From: Mucilaginibacter myungsuensis
Lineage (GTDB): Bacteria > Bacteroidota > Bacteroidia > Sphingobacteriales > Sphingobacteriaceae
Length of the DNA: 64,000 nucleotides
NCBI RefSeq assembly: GCF_015222005.1
Contig: NZ_JADFFL010000003.1
Location: 620,001-684,000 of the forward strand
Reading direction: 5' to 3'
Shown here in pieces: positions 8,982 through 17,271 of the stretch. The notes beneath the pieces were generated by a model. The model made no database searches. It was not told the origin of the DNA and saw only the letters and a program-made list of their open reading frames with translations. Position 1 is the stretch's first letter. Each line of letters begins with the position of its first letter. A program made the position numbers and the translations under genes.

Positions 8982-9210
8982 CAGTTTGCTTTTTAAAGAT
9001 CAGCCTCGAACTGCGCAGTATCCCGTAAATGATACATATCACCCCAAAACCTATCCTCAGGTGCTCGGGCAGGGCCATAGCGGTTATCAGCTTGGGCCAA
9101 AACAATATCATCAGGCCAAAGGCCGAAATACTGACCAGTAGGGCGATCCCTAAAATGAGCAAAAACCGCCTTGGGGGCGATTTTTGCTCACGTTTATAAA
9201 AATATGACAT
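8971..9210 (-). CDS. Small two-helix membrane protein of the Ton cluster
   Basis: 79 residues with a basic N-terminus (KREQKSPPRR) followed by two hydrophobic helices (about residues 16-38 and 46-66) and a charged tail. I do not recognise a named family. It lies 8 bp after tonB and overlaps the PstS-like gene by 11 bp, which implies translational coupling. Position suggests an accessory inner-membrane component of the Ton complex. Confidence 0.75.
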   Translation of the reverse strand: MSYFYKREQKSPPRRFLLILGIALLVSISAFGLMILFWPKLITAMALPEHLRIGFGVICIIYGILRSSRLIFKKQTDEY

Positions 9211-9218
9211 TGATATTC

Positions 9219-10046
9219 TTATTGTTCAGACAATGTAAAGCTGATAGGAACTGTGTATTGCTGACGTACAGCACGACCGTTCTGCATACCCGGCTTCCAT
9301 TTTTTTGAACCTTTAACTACACGTACAGCCTCCTCGTCGCAACCGCTGCCGATACCACGAAGTACTTTAATGTCCGTCAAGGCACCATCTTTCTCAACTA
9401 CGAAGGTTAAGAACACTTTACCCTGAACGTTATTTTCACGTGCAACCGAAGGATACTTCATGGTATTCTCCAGGTACTTGTAGAATTTGTCGATACCACC
9501 CGGGTACTCGGCACTTTCTTCTACCGCGCTAAAGATCTCGTTAGAGTCCTCAGTTACTGCTTTCACGTCAGAGTTACCTACAGGCTCGTCGATACGTACT
9601 TCGGCAGTTGGGTCACCTTTCTGATCTTTCTGACCCGGATCAGCTACCTTCAGCTCTTCCACGGTCGGTGGATCTTTCTCTTTAACCTCGTTATCCGGTT
9701 TTACTACCGGAGGCGGGAAACGAACCTGGTCAACCTTCGGTTTTGGTGGTTCCGGAGGTGGAGGAGGTGGTTTCTTGGTCTCATCCAGTGGTGGAGGTGG
9801 TTTTAAGTTCACCTCGGTAATGATCTTCGGTTTTTCCTTGGCTTTAGGAATAAATTTCTGGATCTTATTAATAACAGTTGGCGTACCTACAGCAACTACA
9901 AAGAATAGCAGTGTTATTGATAGTGCCTTTACGGTGTTCCATGGATTTTGCTTGCGCAACTCATAAGCACCGTAAGCCTTGTTCCTGTCATTAAACACGA
10001 TCTCCAGCCATTCCGGTTTTAGAATATCTAATTTTGAACCTAACAT
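9219..10046 (-). CDS. tonB: TonB family energy-transducing protein
   Basis: 275 residues. It begins with a cytoplasmic segment containing YGAYELRKQNPWN, common to Bacteroidota TonB, then one transmembrane helix (about residues 42-62), a proline-rich periplasmic spacer (PPPPLDETKKPPPPPPEPP) and a C-terminal TonB domain with YPGGIDKFYKYL, GKVFLTFVVEKDGALTDIKV and the final PISFTL strand. It transmits proton-motive force from ExbB/ExbD to TonB-dependent outer-membrane receptors. It follows the second exbD by 80 bp. Confidence 0.93.
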   Translation of the reverse strand: MLGSKLDILKPEWLEIVFNDRNKAYGAYELRKQNPWNTVKALSITLLFFVVAVGTPTVINKIQKFIPKAKEKPKIITEVNLKPPPPLDETKKPPPPPPEPPKPKVDQVRFPPPVVKPDNEVKEKDPPTVEELKVADPGQKDQKGDPTAEVRIDEPVGNSDVKAVTEDSNEIFSAVEESAEYPGGIDKFYKYLENTMKYPSVARENNVQGKVFLTFVVEKDGALTDIKVLRGIGSGCDEEAVRVVKGSKKWKPGMQNGRAVRQQYTVPISFTLSEQ

Positions 10047-10126
10047 GGGCTTTCTTTCTTTTAATGATTTAACGACTAAAGATATAGTTTATTATTTAAT
10101 AATGCAACTAAAATCTTAGTTTATTT

Positions 10127-10675
10127 TTAATAGTTACCGTCGCGCTTTAAAAGCTCAATTTCTAATGGTAAAATATCAACGATAGCGCGAATCTCTATTT
10201 TAGCGATGTTCAACTCGTCCATGATATCTACCATGTTCCTGTAAACTGACTTATCGCTCGGTTTAACCAGCACGATCATTGGTTTACCACCCGACTCTTC
10301 CTCGATCGTTTTTTTAAGATCGAACAATGTTTTGCGGATGCCATCTTTACCAAAGTTATCGGTAGTAGGTGCTTGTCCTTTGTAAGGTACACCAGGTAAA
10401 CCGCGGTACCACTCTATCTTATTGTCTTTACCCAACAGGATAGTTAACGTACGCGACTCAGGAACCGGTTTCTCGTCCTTTTTAATTTCGTCTTTATCCG
10501 GCATGGTAAGGTCCATCGCCTTTGGTTTGTTCAGGGTAGTGGTCAGCATGAAGAAAGTAACCAATAAGAAAGCCAAGTCAACCATGGCCGTAAGGTCCAC
10601 TCGGGTTGACTTCTTCTTGGTTCTGACCTTCCCGCCGCCCTTCTTACCCCCACCGGAGGTGTCTAATTCTGCCAT
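10127..10675 (-). CDS. exbD: Biopolymer transporter ExbD (second copy in cluster)
   Basis: 182 residues. After a glycine/lysine-rich N-terminus it has the ExbD transmembrane helix with the conserved aspartate (DLTAMVDLAFLLVTFFMLT, around residue 33), then a periplasmic domain. It forms the proton channel with ExbB. It begins 4 bp after the first exbD. Two different ExbD proteins per cluster are common in Bacteroidota. Confidence 0.92.
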   Translation of the reverse strand: MAELDTSGGGKKGGGKVRTKKKSTRVDLTAMVDLAFLLVTFFMLTTTLNKPKAMDLTMPDKDEIKKDEKPVPESRTLTILLGKDNKIEWYRGLPGVPYKGQAPTTDNFGKDGIRKTLFDLKKTIEEESGGKPMIVLVKPSDKSVYRNMVDIMDELNIAKIEIRAIVDILPLEIELLKRDGNY

Positions 10676-10679
10676 CTTC

Positions 10680-11294
10680 TTATTTAGGTAAGGATTTAAC
10701 GTTGGTGATCAACGCGAATTTGTTAACTTTTTGTTTTTGCAAGGCTTTAATAAGCTTAGCAAACGTTGGATACTCTTCTTTTCCGTCGCCTTTAATAGCT
10801 ATACGCAATTCCTTATTGTTAAGGTTTTTGGTGACGATACGGGCTTCTTTAACCCAATAAAAAAGCTGGCTTTCGGTAGTGGTGTCTGTTGGGATACCTT
10901 GCGATTTATATTCCTTCCGTTCGTCAGGAGATAGAGCAAGGAAGCCTTTAAGATTTTGAATGTCGACACCAAAGCTTGGCAGCGATGCAAAAACAGCTTT
11001 CTCTTCCGGAGTGAAAGCGATGCTATATCTTCTGCCCATTTGGTCCAACAACTCCTCGCGTGTTTTTTGGCCTTCTACACCAAAGAACACTTTGCCTTGG
11101 CCTACGGTCAAAATAGCAACGTCCGACTCGGGCAATTGCACGTTGATCGCGGTAGCAGGAGCGTCCACCGGGATAGGGTCATCCGTACGGGGCTTTGCTG
11201 TTAATATAAAGAAAGTAAGCAACAGGAACGCCACGTCGCACATCGCGGTCATGTCTATCGCTGTACTCTTTCTTGGGATCTTTACTCTTGGCAT
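10680..11294 (-). CDS. exbD: Biopolymer transporter ExbD (first copy in cluster)
   Basis: 204 residues with the ExbD helix and channel aspartate (IDMTAMCDVAFLLLTFFIL, Asp near residue 19) close to the N-terminus, followed by a longer periplasmic domain than the second copy, including an inserted segment near residues 95-140. Downstream of exbB by 88 bp, with a strong hairpin in that gap. Confidence 0.92.
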   Translation of the reverse strand: MPRVKIPRKSTAIDMTAMCDVAFLLLTFFILTAKPRTDDPIPVDAPATAINVQLPESDVAILTVGQGKVFFGVEGQKTREELLDQMGRRYSIAFTPEEKAVFASLPSFGVDIQNLKGFLALSPDERKEYKSQGIPTDTTTESQLFYWVKEARIVTKNLNNKELRIAIKGDGKEEYPTFAKLIKALQKQKVNKFALITNVKSLPK

Positions 11295-11334
11295 AATGTT
11301 GTTTGTTAAATAAAACGTTAGTGGATGGGTTTAT

Positions 11335-11361
11335 AAAGCCCGGCACAAAAGGCCGGGCTTT
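11335..11361 (-). terminator. Intercistronic hairpin between exbB and exbD
   Basis: A perfect 10-bp GC-rich stem, AAAGCCCGGC / GCCGGGCTTT, with a 7-nt loop. On the minus strand it is followed only by TTTATAAA-like sequence, so the U-tract is weak. It may be a leaky terminator or an mRNA-stabilising hairpin that lowers exbD expression relative to exbB. Confidence 0.6.
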
Positions 11362-11382
11362 AAACATATATACACTAAATTT

Positions 11383-12219
11383 TTATTTGTTTTTGTGAGA
11401 CGCCGCAAATGTTTGTACAATGCTGAAACCTGTTTCGTCGATAGCGTAAGTTAAGCTGTCGATCTTAGAGGTAAAGATGTTGTACATGATGATAGAGAAA
11501 GCTGAAGTACCGATACCTAAAGCGGTATTGATCAATGCTTCAGAGATACCTACCGCCAGAGCTGATTGGCTTGGAGCACCAGATGCACCCAGTGCCTGGA
11601 AGGCCTTGATCATACCTGTTACTGTACCTAACAGACCCAACAATGTACCGATAGATACTAAAGTTGCGATGATAGTTAAGTTTTGCTCTAACATTGGCAT
11701 TTCAAGAGCGGTAGCCTCTTCGATATCTTTTTGGATGGCCAAAGTTTTTTGGTCAACGTCCAGATTAGGCTCTTCTTCCATCTCTTTGTATTTTTTCAAG
11801 CCAGATTTGATAACGTTAGCTACCGAACCTTTTTGTTTGTCGCACTCTGCAGACGCAGCAGCGATGTTACCTTGATTCAAGAAAACTTGGATCTTGTGTA
11901 CAAATGAATCAACACTGCTTGTACCTGAAGCTTTACCGATAACTACGAACCTCTCGATAGAGAAAACGATAAGCATCAATAACATGGTCATCAGTACCGG
12001 TACGATCACGCCGCCTTTGTGTACAGTACCGAAAACGTCGGTCGGGTCGCCGTGCTCAACATCGCCTCCTTTGTAGTGGCTTGGATCACCCAAAACGAAG
12101 ATAAATAACAGGATAGCGATAACGAAACAGATCGGGATAACCAGGGTAGAGAAAATACCTGACTTAGATCCGCCTTCTTTTTTCTGAGCAGGTGTAGTTG
12201 GTTTTGGTGCGTTTGCCAT
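11383..12219 (-). CDS. exbB: MotA/TolQ/ExbB proton channel family protein
   Basis: 278 residues with transmembrane helices near residues 20-42, 72-92, 178-200 and 220-245, and the ExbB/TolQ signature regions (GTVHKGGVIVPVLMTMLLM, IATLVSIGTLLGLLGTVTGM, ALINTALGIGTSAFSII). It forms the pentameric stator around ExbD and powers TonB. It is the first gene of the cluster and has a TAnnTTTG promoter 76 bp upstream. The start ATG is at 12219. Confidence 0.93.
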   Translation of the reverse strand: MANAPKPTTPAQKKEGGSKSGIFSTLVIPICFVIAILLFIFVLGDPSHYKGGDVEHGDPTDVFGTVHKGGVIVPVLMTMLLMLIVFSIERFVVIGKASGTSSVDSFVHKIQVFLNQGNIAAASAECDKQKGSVANVIKSGLKKYKEMEEEPNLDVDQKTLAIQKDIEEATALEMPMLEQNLTIIATLVSIGTLLGLLGTVTGMIKAFQALGASGAPSQSALAVGISEALINTALGIGTSAFSIIMYNIFTSKIDSLTYAIDETGFSIVQTFAASHKNK

Positions 12220-12294
12220 TACTTTTAAAATTTAGTTTTTAGTTTTTGTTTATATGTTATAGTTAATTAAATAATGCGCTTTTAAGCAGGATAA

Positions 12295-12302
12295 CAAATT
12301 TA
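12295..12302 (-). promoter_or_regulatory. Candidate -7 box for the exbB cluster
   Basis: TAAATTTG on the minus strand, a full match to TAnnTTTG, giving a leader of about 70 nt before exbB. No convincing -33 element. Confidence 0.45.
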
Positions 12303-12770
12303 TAATTTAATTGACATAAAAAAACGTAGTGCTGTACAATTAATAATTTTTTAATATCCGTTTTATCAAGTTCGTAATTTATCGCCTTGTAATAGCGAGG
12401 TCAAAAAAGACGTTCACAGGCTGCAAAAAACAATTTTTTACAATAAAAACCATTTTTTTCAAGATTAGCAAATACCGATCTGATAAAAGTGTGTAACTAA
12501 AATGATATAGTGGCGTCTAAACAAACGCCTAATTTTATTGCCTAACGCCGCTATTGGCCCAAAACTTTATTTGGTTTTTGGTCATCAGCACCGATCAGCC
12601 ACCCTATCGTTGACCAACATCAACTAATTATATCGTTAAAGATACAGATGTTTGGTGATATTCACTTGTTTGCTGTTAATTTTTCCGCAGCGGTACGTCC
12701 CCTCTTACATTAACAAGCAAATGGTAAACGTAACAGTGTGTACATTATTTTGTTTCTTTACCTTAAATAT
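12303..12770. other. Long AT-rich intergenic region between divergent exbB and meaB
   Basis: About 470 bp with no credible coding frame, marked by A/T runs near 12420-12460. It must hold the start regions of both divergent genes. I see no strong palindrome or RNA-like structure. A GTG at 12738 is in frame with meaB but the ATG at 12771 fits the family start better. Confidence 0.5.
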
Positions 12771-13676
12771 ATGTCAAATACGGGTCAGCAACCTTTCAGC
12801 ACTAAACAATTAAGGCAAATAGCCAGGCGACTTACCATGGTAGAGAATGATCTGCCCGGTGCGATGCAATTATTAGCCAATGCCGACTTGAGCCGCAACA
12901 CGCCTATTATAGGTATAACCGGCCCGCCGGGTGCTGGCAAAAGCACTTTGGTGAACGCCTTGATAGCCGAACTTACCACAGGAAGCAAAAAGGTAGCCGT
13001 ATTAGCTGTCGACCCAACATCGCCATTCAATCATGGGTCACTACTGGGCGACAGGATAAGGATGGCCGCCCACTTTAACAACCCTAACGTTTTCATCAGA
13101 TCGATAGCTACCCGCGGATCGCTCGGCGGCTTATCTGCCCGTACCATTGAAATGACCGACGTTTTACGGGCCGAAGGGTTTGATCATATTATTGTGGAGA
13201 CCGTTGGCGTAGGCCAGTCAGAAATAGAGATAGCCGGGCTGGCCGATATCACTTTATTGGTACTGGTACCCGAGAGTGGCGACGAGATCCAGAACATCAA
13301 ATCGGGCATTATGGAAATTGCCGATGCCTTTATTATAAACAAGGCCGATCGCGATGGCGCCGACACCTATTATAATACACTACAAAAACTGCTTGCCCAA
13401 AGCGGCAAACCTATGCCCATATATAAGGCTATAGCATCGCAAAATAAAGGCATGGCCGAAATAGCCGAATTTGTATCTCTACAAACGCATCATCCGAACC
13501 CTAAACGCGCCATGTTACTTGCCGAAAAAGCCTGGCAGATCATCCGTGACCGGCGCATGGCCAATATCGACAAAAAAAAGCTCCAGCAGGATATTGCTGA
13601 AGCTTTGACCCGTGATGGGTTTAATCTTTATCAGTTCTTATTGAATGCGAAAGTCGAAATTTCAAATTCGAAATGA
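12771..13676 (+). CDS. meaB: MeaB/ArgK-type P-loop GTPase (methylmalonyl-CoA mutase chaperone)
   Basis: G3E-family GTPase that protects and reloads adenosylcobalamin-dependent methylmalonyl-CoA mutase. The Walker A motif GPPGAGKST is near residue 50, followed by VLAVDPTSPFNHGSLLGDR, the IIVETVGVGQSE switch region and the NKAD guanine-specificity motif near residue 200. I start it at the ATG at 12771 (MSNTGQQ), giving 301 residues. No mutase genes are in the window. The last dozen codons (LNAKVEISNSK) coincide with a 34-bp dispersed repeat, so the extreme C-terminus may have been rewritten by repeat insertion. Confidence 0.92.
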   Translation: MSNTGQQPFSTKQLRQIARRLTMVENDLPGAMQLLANADLSRNTPIIGITGPPGAGKSTLVNALIAELTTGSKKVAVLAVDPTSPFNHGSLLGDRIRMAAHFNNPNVFIRSIATRGSLGGLSARTIEMTDVLRAEGFDHIIVETVGVGQSEIEIAGLADITLLVLVPESGDEIQNIKSGIMEIADAFIINKADRDGADTYYNTLQKLLAQSGKPMPIYKAIASQNKGMAEIAEFVSLQTHHPNPKRAMLLAEKAWQIIRDRRMANIDKKKLQQDIAEALTRDGFNLYQFLLNAKVEISNSK

Positions 13677-13751
13677 TCTTTGAATGCGTCGATAACTCAA
13701 CTCATTCGCTCTCGATAGCTATCGGGATCACATTCCGACTTTCGCATTCCT
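13643..13751. repeat. Dispersed repeat copy and inverted arm between meaB and pepP
   Basis: The left arm (13643-13676, beginning GAATGCGAAAGTCG) matches 21813-21846 at 30 of 34 positions. The right arm (ATTCCGACTTTCGCATTCC, 13733-13751) is its inverted complement, so together they can fold into a long hairpin. The left arm overlaps the end of meaB and its TGA. Between convergent genes, the structure could also end transcription from both sides. Confidence 0.65.
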
Positions 13752-13754
13752 TGA

Positions 13755-15044
13755 TCAAGAGTTCATAATACTCTCGATCTCGTCAGCCTCTACCGGGATG
13801 TTGGCCATCAGGTCGATGTTACCGGTCTCTGTGATCAAAATGTTATTCTCGATACGGATACCCAAACCTTCGGCAGGGATATAGATGCCCGGCTCGCAGG
13901 TAAGGATGTTACCTGCGGCAAACGGCGTGTACCGACTGGCAAAGTCATGCACATCTATACCCAGATGGTGCGATGTGCCGTGCATAAAGTACTTTTTATA
14001 GGCCGGCATTTTAGGGTCCTGCTTTTCTACATCTTGTTTGGTGAGCAGGCCAAGTCCGATCAGTTCGCTGGTCATGATCTTACCAACCTCATCGTGATAC
14101 TCGTTCCAGATGGTACCTGCCACCAATAATTGCGTAGCGGCACGCATCACACGCAGCACAGCATCATAAACCTGGCGCTGGCGCGGGGTGTAACGGCCAT
14201 TAACCGGTATCGACCGGCTCATATCGGCATTATAGTTAGCGTACTCGGCCGCCCAATCGAAGAGGATCACATCGCCGTCCTTACAGGTCTGATTGTTATC
14301 TATATAATGCAGCACAATTGCGTTTGGCCCCGAAGCAATGATAGGGCTGTAAGCGTGCCCGGTAGCACCTTGGCGGATGAACTCGTGAATGATCTCGGCC
14401 TCTATCTCGTACTCGTTAACACCCGGTTTAACAAACTTCAACGTGCGGATAAAAGCATCGCGAGTAATGTCGCAGGCTTTTTGGGTCAGCTCTACTTCGA
14501 TCGTTGACTTTACGGCCCGCAGATCCCGCATGATCGGCGCCGACCGCTCGTAATGATGGAGCGGATATTTAGCACGCAGATCGTTCAGGAAACGCAGATC
14601 ACGATACGGAACAGTGTGCGCGTAACGGTCATTCTCGTTAGTGTTGATGTAGATGTGTTCGGCATAGTGGATAATGCTATGCAAAATGTTGTCAAAATCG
14701 GACAGCCAATATACTGCCTCGATGCCGGACGCCGTTTTAGCCTCTTCCTTAGTGTACTTATGACCCTCCCAAACAGCAATGTGTTCGTTAGTTTGTCTTA
14801 AAAAAAGTACTTCTTTGTACAACGGATTAGGACAATCCGGAAACAAAAGCAGTATAGTTTGCTCCTGATCTATACCCGACAGGTAAAAAAGATCGGCATT
14901 TTGCTTAAAAATAAAATTTTGATCCCCGCTTCTTACAAATTCATCATTTGCATTAAAAAGAGCTATTGAGGCCGATTTTAATCGCGAGACGAAATTTTTT
15001 CTATTAAAAGTAAATAAGTCACTACTTATTGGTAGGTATTTCAT
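13755..15044 (-). CDS. pepP: Xaa-Pro aminopeptidase (M24B family)
   Basis: A dinuclear-metal aminopeptidase that removes N-terminal residues before proline. The AMP_N domain comes first (about 1-130), then the pita-bread catalytic domain. Metal and catalytic landmarks are GDVILFDWAAEYANYNADMSRSIP split here as FDWAAEY and ADMSRS, HGTSHHLGIDVHD, CEPGIYIP and IRIENNIL. I choose the ATG at 15044 (MKYLPISSD); the frame is open for 32 more codons upstream but this fits the family N-terminus and the promoter position. 429 residues. Confidence 0.92.
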   Translation of the reverse strand: MKYLPISSDLFTFNRKNFVSRLKSASIALFNANDEFVRSGDQNFIFKQNADLFYLSGIDQEQTILLLFPDCPNPLYKEVLFLRQTNEHIAVWEGHKYTKEEAKTASGIEAVYWLSDFDNILHSIIHYAEHIYINTNENDRYAHTVPYRDLRFLNDLRAKYPLHHYERSAPIMRDLRAVKSTIEVELTQKACDITRDAFIRTLKFVKPGVNEYEIEAEIIHEFIRQGATGHAYSPIIASGPNAIVLHYIDNNQTCKDGDVILFDWAAEYANYNADMSRSIPVNGRYTPRQRQVYDAVLRVMRAATQLLVAGTIWNEYHDEVGKIMTSELIGLGLLTKQDVEKQDPKMPAYKKYFMHGTSHHLGIDVHDFASRYTPFAAGNILTCEPGIYIPAEGLGIRIENNILITETGNIDLMANIPVEADEIESIMNS

Positions 15045-15137
15045 TATTAAAATTGATTTTGGTCTGTCCGAAACAAATTTTCTATTTCTTTGTCCTAAGA
15101 ATGCGACAAAATTGGAACAGTGTTTGGTAATAGAATT

Positions 15138-15145
15138 CAAACATA
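15138..15145 (-). promoter_or_regulatory. Candidate -7 box for pepP
   Basis: TATGTTTG on the minus strand, about 94 bp before the chosen ATG. It sits back to back with the ompA box at 15151. Confidence 0.4.
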
Positions 15146-15150
15146 ATTAC

Positions 15151-15158
15151 TAATTTTG
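15151..15158 (+). promoter_or_regulatory. Candidate -7 box for the OmpA gene
   Basis: TAATTTTG, a full match to TAnnTTTG, 39 bp before the ATG at 15197. A TTTG lies 24 bp upstream, somewhat further than usual. Confidence 0.5.
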
Positions 15159-15196
15159 GAAAAAAATCACAATTAATTGTTTAATCTAAAAAAACT

Positions 15197-16546
15197 ATGA
15201 ACTATTCTACATTAAAGAAAACAGTAGCCTTATCGTTCGTTGCAGCTATGGGTTTTGGCGTGGCAAACGCTCAAACAACGGATGGCACTGGAACCACGAC
15301 CCCAAAAGTATTTGGTGGTGCTGGTCAGTACAGAACTTGGTACTTTGGCATTAACGCAGGCGCAACTTCACCTGCATTAGCGACCGGTGGTAGCCAGGAT
15401 TACAAAAGCCACGATATCAAACCAGCTTTTGGTATCAATGTAAGGAAACAATTGGCTCACCAATTTGGTATCCAATTGGATTTACAAGGTGGTTGGGTTG
15501 GTTTCAGCAACCGTACAAATGCAGATCCGGGCGCATCTCGTGATAACCGTAAAGCTGTTAAGACTTTTTATCAGTCTGCCGCTTTAGGTGGTGTGTTCAA
15601 CTTTGCAACTATCGACTTTTTACACCGTAAAAACTCTGTTAACTTCTTCGCTAAAGCGGCTATCGGTTTGGCTAACTACCACCCAGAGATCACTTTGCCT
15701 AACGGTACCACTGCGACCGATCCAGCAGCTGCTTACTATAACACTGATGGCACAAAGAAATGGGTTCAAGAGATGATCGTCCCTGTTGGTGTTGGTGTTA
15801 AATTCCGTTTAAGCGAGGTAACTGCTTTAAACTTTGGTTACGATCAAACTTTTGTTAACGGCGACAACTTTGACGGTTTGAACAGAGCTTATCCAACTAA
15901 AGACCGTTACTCTTACGGTTACGGTGGTTTAGAGTTCACTTTAGGTTCAAAATCAAAACCAGATCTTCAGTGGGTTAACCCAGTAGCTTTAATGTACGAC
16001 GAGTTGTACGATGCTGAGTTACGTAAAGAAGTTGCTGCTTTGAAAGGCCGTGTTGCTAACGTAGAAACTGCTGTTAACGACCTGAAAAAAGATTCTGATG
16101 GTGACGGTGTATCTGATCAATTTGACAAATGCCCTAACACTCCTGCTGGTACAGTAGTTGACGGTGCTGGTTGCGAGATCAAATTCCCTGCTGCTGTTGC
16201 TGCTCCTGCTGAGCCTGTTGCTGCTGCTTACTCTGCTATCCAATTTGATTTTGATAGCTCAGTATTACGTACTTCTTCTTACCCAGCTTTAGATGCTACT
16301 TCAGCTGACTTAAGAAGCGGTTCAGGTAGCTTAGAAGTACAAGGCTTCGCTTCATCAGAAGGTACTGCTGCTCACAACTTACGTCTTTCTAAAGACCGCG
16401 CTAATGCAGTTAAAACTTACCTGGTTAACTCAGGTGTTGATGCAAAACGCGTTAAAGTAAAAGGCTTTGGCGAAACTAAACCAATTGCTGACAACTCTAC
16501 AGAAGAAGGTCGTGTATTGAACCGTCGTGTTCAATTCCAACGCTAA
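15197..16546 (+). CDS. OmpA family outer-membrane protein
   Basis: 449 residues. A signal peptide (VALSFVAAMGFGVANAQ) is followed by a membrane beta-barrel domain (about 35-250), a short coiled segment with a thrombospondin type 3 calcium-binding repeat (DSDGDGVSDQFDKCPNTP, near 297-315), an alanine-rich linker and a C-terminal OmpA peptidoglycan-binding domain with QGFASSEGTAAHNLRLSKDR and the NRRVQF ending. It anchors the outer membrane to the cell wall. A strong palindromic terminator follows. Codons are uniform and biased in a way that suggests high expression. Confidence 0.93.
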   Translation: MNYSTLKKTVALSFVAAMGFGVANAQTTDGTGTTTPKVFGGAGQYRTWYFGINAGATSPALATGGSQDYKSHDIKPAFGINVRKQLAHQFGIQLDLQGGWVGFSNRTNADPGASRDNRKAVKTFYQSAALGGVFNFATIDFLHRKNSVNFFAKAAIGLANYHPEITLPNGTTATDPAAAYYNTDGTKKWVQEMIVPVGVGVKFRLSEVTALNFGYDQTFVNGDNFDGLNRAYPTKDRYSYGYGGLEFTLGSKSKPDLQWVNPVALMYDELYDAELRKEVAALKGRVANVETAVNDLKKDSDGDGVSDQFDKCPNTPAGTVVDGAGCEIKFPAAVAAPAEPVAAAYSAIQFDFDSSVLRTSSYPALDATSADLRSGSGSLEVQGFASSEGTAAHNLRLSKDRANAVKTYLVNSGVDAKRVKVKGFGETKPIADNSTEEGRVLNRRVQFQR

Positions 16547-16575
16547 TTATCTCGCAAAGAGTAATTAAATAATTG

Positions 16576-16609
16576 GAAGGCCCTGAATATTCAGGGCCTT
16601 CTTTTTTTT
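16576..16609 (+). terminator. Rho-independent terminator after the OmpA gene
   Basis: A perfect 13-bp palindrome (GAAGGCCCTGAAT and its complement) with essentially no extra loop, followed by eight T residues. 30 bp after the stop codon. Confidence 0.92.
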
Positions 16610-16612
16610 GCA

Positions 16613-16620
16613 TAGATTTG
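16613..16620 (+). promoter_or_regulatory. Candidate -7 box before the 47-residue gene
   Basis: TAGATTTG four bases before the ATG at 16625 and directly after the preceding terminator. The transcript would be leaderless or nearly so. Confidence 0.5.
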
Positions 16621-16624
16621 TAGC

Positions 16625-16768
16625 ATGTACTTTTTTAGAAAGAAAGACCCCAACAGGCCGATCAACTTTAACCTGAAGGTGATGCACATGATCAACGCCA
16701 TTGCTATCACCATGTTCGTAGCCGGGATGATCTATAAACTACTGGACTGGTTCGTTCTTTCGAAATAG
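16625..16768 (+). CDS. Small membrane protein, 47 residues
   Basis: Begins MYFFRKKDPNRPINFNLK and continues with one hydrophobic helix (INAIAITMFVAGMIYKLL) before a short LSK tail. The sequence looks like a short conserved protein I have seen in Sphingobacteriaceae genomes, possibly the DUF6728 family, but I am not certain of the name. Support for coding: a promoter box immediately upstream, a membrane-protein composition with a positively charged N-terminus, and an isolated position between a terminator and a repeat. No function can be given. Confidence 0.7.
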   Translation: MYFFRKKDPNRPINFNLKVMHMINAIAITMFVAGMIYKLLDWFVLSK

Positions 16769-16774
16769 TGCTTT

Positions 16775-16885
16775 GAGTCCGGAAGTCGGAAAGACCGAAA
16801 GTCCGGAAGTAGAAATAAAGTCGCAAATACTAAAATTCACACCTAATATCCGGACCTTCCGACTTACGCGGACTTCCGAACTTCC
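16775..16885. repeat. Dispersed palindromic repeat (GAGTCCGGAAGTCGG family)
   Basis: A 35-bp unit at 16775-16809 matches 22216-22250 at 33 of 35 positions. It is partly self-repeating (TCCGGAAGTC occurs twice) and is complemented by GGACCTTCCGACTT and GGACTTCCGAACTTCC at 16852-16885, so the region can fold into a hairpin. It lies between the small membrane gene and ridA. Confidence 0.65.
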
Positions 16886-16893
16886 AACAAACT

Positions 16894-17271
16894 ATGAAAG
16901 ACATCGTTAGCACCAACGCCCCTGCCCCTATCGGCCCGTACAGTCAGGCTATCGTAGCAGGTAACTTATTATTCGTGTCAGGCCAGGTAGCCATTAACCC
17001 CGTAACCGGCGACTTAGTTCAGGACAGCATTAAAGCCGAGACTACCCAAGTGATGGAGAACATCAAAGCCATCCTTACAGAGGCAGGTACCGATTTTGCC
17101 CATATTGCCAAAACCACTATCTTTTTAAAAGACATGGCTTTTTTTGCCGAGGTAAATGAGGTATACGGCTCTTACCTTACCCAACCCTTCCCTGCGCGGG
17201 AGACCGTTGCCGTTGCCGGTCTGCCCAAAAATGTGAACGTAGAAATATCAGTGACCGTACTATTAGGTTAA
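16894..17271 (+). CDS. ridA: RidA family 2-iminobutanoate/2-iminopropanoate deaminase
   Basis: Hydrolyses reactive enamine/imine intermediates released by pyridoxal-phosphate enzymes. Family landmarks are APIGPYSQAI near residue 12, LLFVSGQVAINP near 29 and the C-terminal FPARETVAVAGLPKNVNVEI, with the Arg that binds the substrate carboxylate. 125 residues is the normal length. The stop overlaps the start of the EamA gene by one base. Confidence 0.95.
   Translation: MKDIVSTNAPAPIGPYSQAIVAGNLLFVSGQVAINPVTGDLVQDSIKAETTQVMENIKAILTEAGTDFAHIAKTTIFLKDMAFFAEVNEVYGSYLTQPFPARETVAVAGLPKNVNVEISVTVLLG

Noticed and set aside
14130..14507. 125-residue plus-strand frame opposite pepP
   Set aside because: Antisense shadow of the aminopeptidase gene.
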